A stretch of DNA of 64,000 nucleotides from Piezodorus guildinii (lineage: Eukaryota; Arthropoda; Insecta; Hemiptera; Pentatomidae): assembly GCA_023052935.1 (NCBI GenBank), contig CM041292.1, forward strand, positions 117,672,936-117,736,935, given 5' to 3'. The notes under the pieces are model-generated. The model was not told the origin of the DNA, searched no databases, and saw nothing but the letters and a program-made list of their open reading frames with translations. Shown here piece after piece: positions 60,391 through 64,000 of this stretch. Position numbers and translations under genes: made by a program. Every line of letters begins with the position of its first letter. Position 1 is the first letter of the stretch.

Positions 60391-60509
60391 GGGCACTGGG
60401 ATCTCCTATGATAAGGGATACATATATATAGCAATTCTAATAAGCGTCTGCAAATAAATATTTTTTTAATTAATATTATCCATGGGAATCAACCAGTCAG
60501 ATGATTACG

Positions 60510-60722
60510 TCAGGTTTTATGCATGAAGCTTTTATAAGGAGATTCTGAAACGTCCTCAAGCAATGACCTTAAGAAATTCATGACACGTAGGAGTGTCCCG
60601 CTAGTCGCTAGCTTCCTCATGTCTAGCAACATCTGTGGGAAGATATATTTCTCTAGTATTTTACCTGTTTTAGGCAGTATAAGGAAACATCCGATACTGT
60701 AATACCTGTGATTGGAGCCATT
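60510..60722 (-). CDS. Unassigned open frame
   Basis: Seventy sense codons, stop to stop, on the minus strand: GCFLILPKTGKILEKYIF, PQMLLDMRKLATSGTLL and RVMNFLRSLLEDVSES. It is probably helical and amphipathic and reads like protein, with an acceptor-like ccaatcacag upstream. It could be an exon, or part of the retroelement suspected just downstream at 60288-60390. No family is recognised, and chance remains possible. Confidence 0.2.
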   Translation of the reverse strand, partial: NGSNHRYYSIGCFLILPKTGKILEKYIFPQMLLDMRKLATSGTLLRVMNFLRSLLEDVSESPYKSFMHKT

Positions 60723-61011
60723 TTACAATTCTTTAACAAGTGGATCTTAGCGGATAGATGGAATTCCTTTTTTTGGGAGAAACTGTATACATTCGTACTT
60801 GCAATGCCTTATTATAAGTAAAGTATACCAGAGTAAATTTCTCCTAAAATTTTATTATTTTTTCTCTTGAATAAACTGAAGTCCTCTATTTTTCGTATAT
60901 TATTATATTTCTATCCGGAATTTCAAATTACTCACACACAAAAAGTAATGCATACCTATTGTTTCAACTTTTCCACTAGTTAGAATTTATCCTTTTTTTT
61001 TATCCCCTAAG

Positions 61012-61173
61012 ATACAGTATTGTGGTCGGATTACTTCTCTGAGAGTCTCTTCTGCTGCATTACACGCATTGTATGGGATATCTGATGAACGGGGATGGAA
61101 GGAAACATTTGACAAGTATATTTTTAATTCAGTTGCATTGGAAATGGAACAAGCTGCTCTAATGTGCAGATAA
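61012..61173 (+). CDS. Candidate terminal coding exon, unassigned
   Basis: A strong-looking acceptor (a run of T, then atcccctaag) ends at 61011. It is followed by 53 open codons to TAA 61171-61173: IQYCGRITSLRVSSAALH, then ALYGISDERGWKETFDKY and NSVALEMEQAALMCR. The composition is protein-like and mixed, but only moderately G+C-rich. No domain is recognised and no upstream exon was found. Frames of this length do occur by chance here; the acceptor and composition raise it above most. Confidence 0.25.
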   Translation: MQYCGRITSLRVSSAALHALYGISDERGWKETFDKYIFNSVALEMEQAALMCR

Positions 61174-61223
61174 ATGTATTGAAAGTTATGGTAAAGGTGA
61201 AAATTAGAAAAAAAAAAAAAAAA

Positions 61224-61405
61224 GGTGCGCGCATGATTTTATTAATACAGTTATAGATAAAATATATAGATAAAAATGATAAAGAATTGATTAAATCGCG
61301 TTTTATTAAATAATCTATTTCAAGGAGACCGAAATGAGATATTATGTTAATTTTTTAAAACATATTAGATATTATTTAAAATTTCATGTTTAACTAAGAG
61401 AAAGT
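61224..61405 (+). mobile_element. Family D element, copy D11, short internally deleted form
   Basis: About 182 bp. The 5' part keeps ggtgcgcgcatgatttt and acagttatagataaaa after an A-run. The 3' part keeps aactaagagaaagt before an A-run. Most of the element is deleted, which gives a MITE-like derivative with damaged ends. Confidence 0.6.
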
Positions 61406-61924
61406 AAAAATACAAGACCACTGAGTAGGGAATTCTTTTGTCTTTGTTAACATTAGTGATTTTCCAAGCACCTCAGCTCATCCTTTATTGACGAGCAGTC
61501 TTTTTGACATCCTTTTATAAACTGGATAGGTACCTTTGCTGGATAGAACAATGCTCAACTTCCTTACATTACTTATTTTAATGAAAGGAATTTCATTTTA
61601 TCCAAATTTACCTGATTTCTAATCGAATGACTATAATCTTCTCTAATGAGGGTTGCGGATTACATAATAAAAAGAGTGCAATATTATAAACGTACACAAA
61701 GATAAACCAAGGTTGATTAGCAACGAACGTATCTTGTCATGATTTTCCTTTAAATGCTTGCCCCTTAAACAAAATCCTTGTCCAGAGTACTATCAAAGCA
61801 ATCAAAAACAGAATAAAAACTCGTTGTCGAGTGGCTTCCGTTGAGGATACAGAACAGTAAATATGACTCCGGGGAATAGACGAAAAAAAGAAGAGTGAGA
61901 GGCTATAAAAAAAGGGGTTGCCAA
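61406..61924. other. Sequence upstream of the candidate membrane-protein frame
   Basis: AT-rich to about 61720, then G+C-richer. A TATA-like ctataaaaaaa at 61903-61913 lies only about 15 bp before the ATG, too close to serve as its promoter in the usual way. Confidence 0.35.
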
Positions 61925-62170
61925 ATGGCGAGCGTTGATGGGTCCAACCTAAATGAAAAAGGGAAAAAGCGAGTACACTGTGAAGCACGCTCTCTTCACC
62001 AGCGACTTCTCGTTAGAGCGGCTTCGATTGAAAACCAAATAGCCTCTATCCCCTGGGAGTACCCCACCTTTACAGTTGTTCAATCTCGGCTCAAACAGCT
62101 GCTATTTGTTTTGGTATTCATTGTTATCCTTGGAACAACATGTACTTTATGCTGGAGCGTTTATACTTGA
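61925..62170 (+). CDS. Candidate single-pass membrane protein or first coding exon (81 aa)
   Basis: ATG at 61925 in good start context (gccaaATGgcg), stop TGA at 62168-62170. Residues 1-25 are polar and basic (MASVDGSNLNEKGKKRV), 26-57 are mixed (RLLVRAASIENQIASIPWEY), and 58-78 form one strong hydrophobic segment (LKQLLFVLVFIVILGTTCTL). The C-terminus is only three residues beyond it. The local G+C is well above the flanks. Topology would be tail-anchored, or type II if this is a first exon: ggaacaacatgtacttt offers a possible donor within the membrane segment. No family is recognised. It is the most gene-like frame in the window. A frame extending upstream to 61895 lacks an ATG. Confidence 0.4.
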   Translation: MASVDGSNLNEKGKKRVHCEARSLHQRLLVRAASIENQIASIPWEYPTFTVVQSRLKQLLFVLVFIVILGTTCTLCWSVYT

Positions 62171-62330
62171 ATGTATATTCTAATTCATATACTACGTACT
62201 AAACATTATATCAATACAGGAGTTTATATTCAACAACATGAAAAAGACAATAAAATTACTGAAAGTTGACATTTAAAATCAACAGTGAGGAAAGAATACT
62301 AAGAACAGTACCTATGTATAACTTTTTTCC

Positions 62331-63240
62331 ATAGCTTATAGGTACTCACTAGCCATGGCTGAATTCAACATATAAATATATGGATGATAGTATAATGGAA
62401 TAAGTGAGCTAGGGAATCGAGTGAATAGAGCTCTAAACAACAGATCTCTGATCTATAGATAAATTATTATGTTCGGAGTAGAGATTTGGGGCTCTACTAA
62501 ACCATCAAATTCTATCCGTCTCTAATCCTTATTGTTAAAAATCCTTCGAAAAATCCTCAATGCTTCTTATTTTGTCACAAATAAACTCATCCTTAATGTA
62601 CCCTATGCTGCTGACTTGTCGTGAACCAGGTACCACTCCTTTCATGACAAACTCCATTCCCACTCTATCCCACTACCTAGTTGTAATCCTAGCTTCCTCT
62701 ACAATCAATGATAATCCTCCGAGGTGACTGAAAAGAAGATGGCCCCAAGACTTTCTAGTTTAGCATAGTTTTTGGAGAGCAGCCAATGGGTAGTATCCCA
62801 ACATGTGATTCATGACAATTGTATTTTGTATCTCATTTACTAGATGTATATCATTATAAAAAAAATAAATAAATAAAATAAAATACTTGTACCTCCACAA
62901 CCCATGAAGGGTCTTGGGCTCAGTACATATAGAGATTCGTACTGTTTCTAGGCCAACGGCCGTGCAATGAGGTGATTAAGCCTTAATCACGCTCAGCCGC
63001 AAGGTTTTCCCCCAATTATTTTAGGTACCCACTTTATAGAGGCTGGGTCAGCCCCAGGAGGGTCTCCATACCCAAGGGTAGCCCTCCGACTGAATTAAAG
63101 AATAAATAATATTCTGCCACAGCCGGGATTCGAACCCAGGACCCAGAGCATAGCAGACTAGCGCTCTATCCACTAGACCACGCCGCTCCCTGTGTATATC
63201 ATTATACAGTTGTAAATAGAAATAAATATAAATATTTTTT
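62331..63240 (+). mobile_element. LINE J, C-terminal half and 3' UTR, interrupted by SINE B5
   Basis: Plus-strand jockey-like LINE relic with frameshifts. FGVEIWGSTKPSNS (about 62470-62512) matches the W-T-Y-G-x-x-x-W-G motif after the RT thumb. Then TNKLILNVPYAADLSR, YHSFHDKLHSH-type residues, NPPRRLKR and RWPQDFLV, followed by gcagccaatgggtag of the 3' UTR. SINE B5 splits the 3' UTR, which resumes tgtatatcattatacagttg. The N-terminal part is missing. Confidence 0.8.
62859..63192 (-). mobile_element. tRNA-derived SINE, family B, copy 5 (youngest)
   Basis: Minus strand, full length. Head gggagcggcgtggtctagtg with box A-like tggtctagtggatagagcg; box B at 63125-63137 (minus strand gggttcgaatccc). 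The body (gggctgacccagcctc, gggtacctaaaataa, gcggctgagcgtg) runs to an A-rich (AAAT)n-type tail. A perfect 14-bp duplication tgtatatcattata at 62845-62858 and 63193-63206 flanks it. It inserted in the LINE J 3' UTR. Confidence 0.95.
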
Positions 63241-63605
63241 AAAGATATTATGTCACTTCAGCCATAAAAGTGAGTTTCCAAAAATTTTGGTAAGAATGCT
63301 GGCTAAAAGTGATCATGGACAACTCAACTCCTTGTACGTCCGTTTACTTAGAATGGAGCCGAATTTGTTCTGTATTGAGACAACTGTAGGATTGTAGAGT
63401 TACAGTTTTTTATTTTATTATTTTTGTACGTTTATTTATTTTGAACGTTTATTTATTTTGATTACGTTTATTTATTTTGATTTGATTTTATGTAATTTGA
63501 CTTTCATTTTGTTTATATTGTAAATATTGAATGAATGAGATCCTGTAGCACTATTATTATTGTCTATTATGACAAATTCTAATATATACGAATAAAAAAA
63601 AAAAA
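63241..63605 (+). mobile_element. LINE H 3' UTR and tail
   Basis: Ends with tgaatgagatcctgtagcac and an A-rich tail matching 46270-46385. Upstream is a tandem run of tttatttattttgattacg-type units (63428-63485). A coding remnant near 63290-63390 is not decisive. Confidence 0.65.
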
Positions 63606-63739
63606 AAATTTTTTTTGTATGCCTACATGAACTTATTCTAACCTGGCTCAGCTTACATGTATTTTTTTAGTCAGTCCTGAAAAAAGAATCATGACACATT
63701 CCCTCTGGTTAGAAAAGTGAGGCGTTAATTTACATATGC

Positions 63740-64000
63740 TTTTTAGATATTGGTACATATTTTCAGTTTCATTCAGGCTGACGGAATCTAGGCTTCCTTC
63801 TAGACAAGACTAACTAGGAACCCTCATACTAGACTTAAACTACTAGAACTTAACTGACGATTTGGCCAATTATACAGACTGTTGAACAGAGAACAAAGTG
63901 CTTATTTACAAGACAGTACTGAAACCCATGTGGACTTATGGACTTAAACTTGGGAACAGCCAAAATTTCTTTTATTAAACGCATTCAATCCTTTAAACCC
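63740..64000 (+). mobile_element. LINE M, reverse transcriptase C-terminal piece, running off the window
   Basis: Plus strand with frameshifts: NKVLIYKTVLKPMWTYGLKL (63896-63955) and TAKISFIKRIQSFKP (63956-64000). These match the jockey-clade motif K-L-L-I-Y-K-T-V-L-K-P-I-W-T-Y-G, followed by W-G-T-A. Decayed, and cut by the window end. Confidence 0.8.

Noticed and set aside
62377..62388. tatatggatgat reads YMDD, like an RT catalytic motif
   Set aside because: It is out of place relative to the LINE J motifs that follow and lacks the flanking conserved residues; most likely coincidence.
62859..63192. A functional tRNA gene on the minus strand
   Set aside because: The tRNA-like head continues into a SINE body with a tail and target-site duplication, and it recurs as a repeat family.

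Overview
The window is AT-rich (roughly 30% G+C by eye) animal DNA. Non-LTR retrotransposon remnants of jockey-, CR1/L2- and RTE-like type, tRNA-derived SINEs with target-site duplications, long microsatellites and the absence of any operon-like gene layout all point to a metazoan, most likely an arthropod. A crustacean such as a copepod would fit, but that is a guess. There is no rRNA gene, convincing functional tRNA gene, CRISPR array or bacterial gene. Almost every long open frame is a transposon relic or a shadow of a repeat.

Mobile elements dominate. (1) A family of at least eleven copies, here called family D (full copies about 0.73-0.96 kb), begins near TCTGGTGCGGGC, carries a subterminal ACTTTCACTTAC, has an internal (CA)n tract in several copies, and ends in a terminal hairpin finishing GTAAGTGAAAGT. 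It is flanked by A-runs on its own strand (T-runs on the other). It looks like a non-autonomous Helentron/DINE-1-like or MITE-like family. Copies lie at 1979-2937, 6435-7349, 14335-15528, 17603-18373, 19958-20590, 21690-22075, 25876-26773, 47610-48340, 51710-52656, 59127-59777 and 61224-61405. (2) Three tRNA-derived SINE families are present: A (742-1027, 15070-15366), B (3700-4005, 8681-8892, 29580-29820, 39368-39487, 62859-63192) and C (22293-22596, 49627-49929, plus a short form in a large hairpin). Several have clear target-site duplications. (3) LINE fragments of several lineages occur, recognised from reverse transcriptase, RNase H or C-terminal motifs. All are decayed or 5'-truncated.

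Region by region: 1-16 kb holds LINE G copies, SINEs, D copies and one possible terminal exon (13149-13284, minus). 14-19 kb is a nest: a tandem LINE-tail repeat interrupted by a D element that is itself interrupted by a SINE, with an empty-site copy at 17.3 kb. 19-29 kb carries D copies, a jockey-like LINE and a possible exon at 19554-19736. 28.9-35.5 kb contains an RTE-like LINE, duplicated LINE tails, another LINE end and a broken frame. 37-47 kb is mostly AT-rich spacer with LINE G copies. 47-55 kb has D copies, SINE C, an RNase H relic and a reverse-transcriptase relic, then a 0.53 kb near-perfect hairpin (54794-55320). 60-64 kb has the best gene-like signal, an 81-residue frame with a C-terminal membrane segment (61925-62170), followed by LINE and SINE insertions.

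No host gene is identified with confidence. The window is most simply read as intergenic or long-intron DNA. Short G+C-richer islands (11.8, 13.2, 19.6, 26.9, 28.3, 33.1, 37.1 and 47.2 kb) could be exons or conserved non-coding elements. Open frames of 40-60 codons are expected many times by chance in a window of this size and composition, so unassigned frames carry low confidence.
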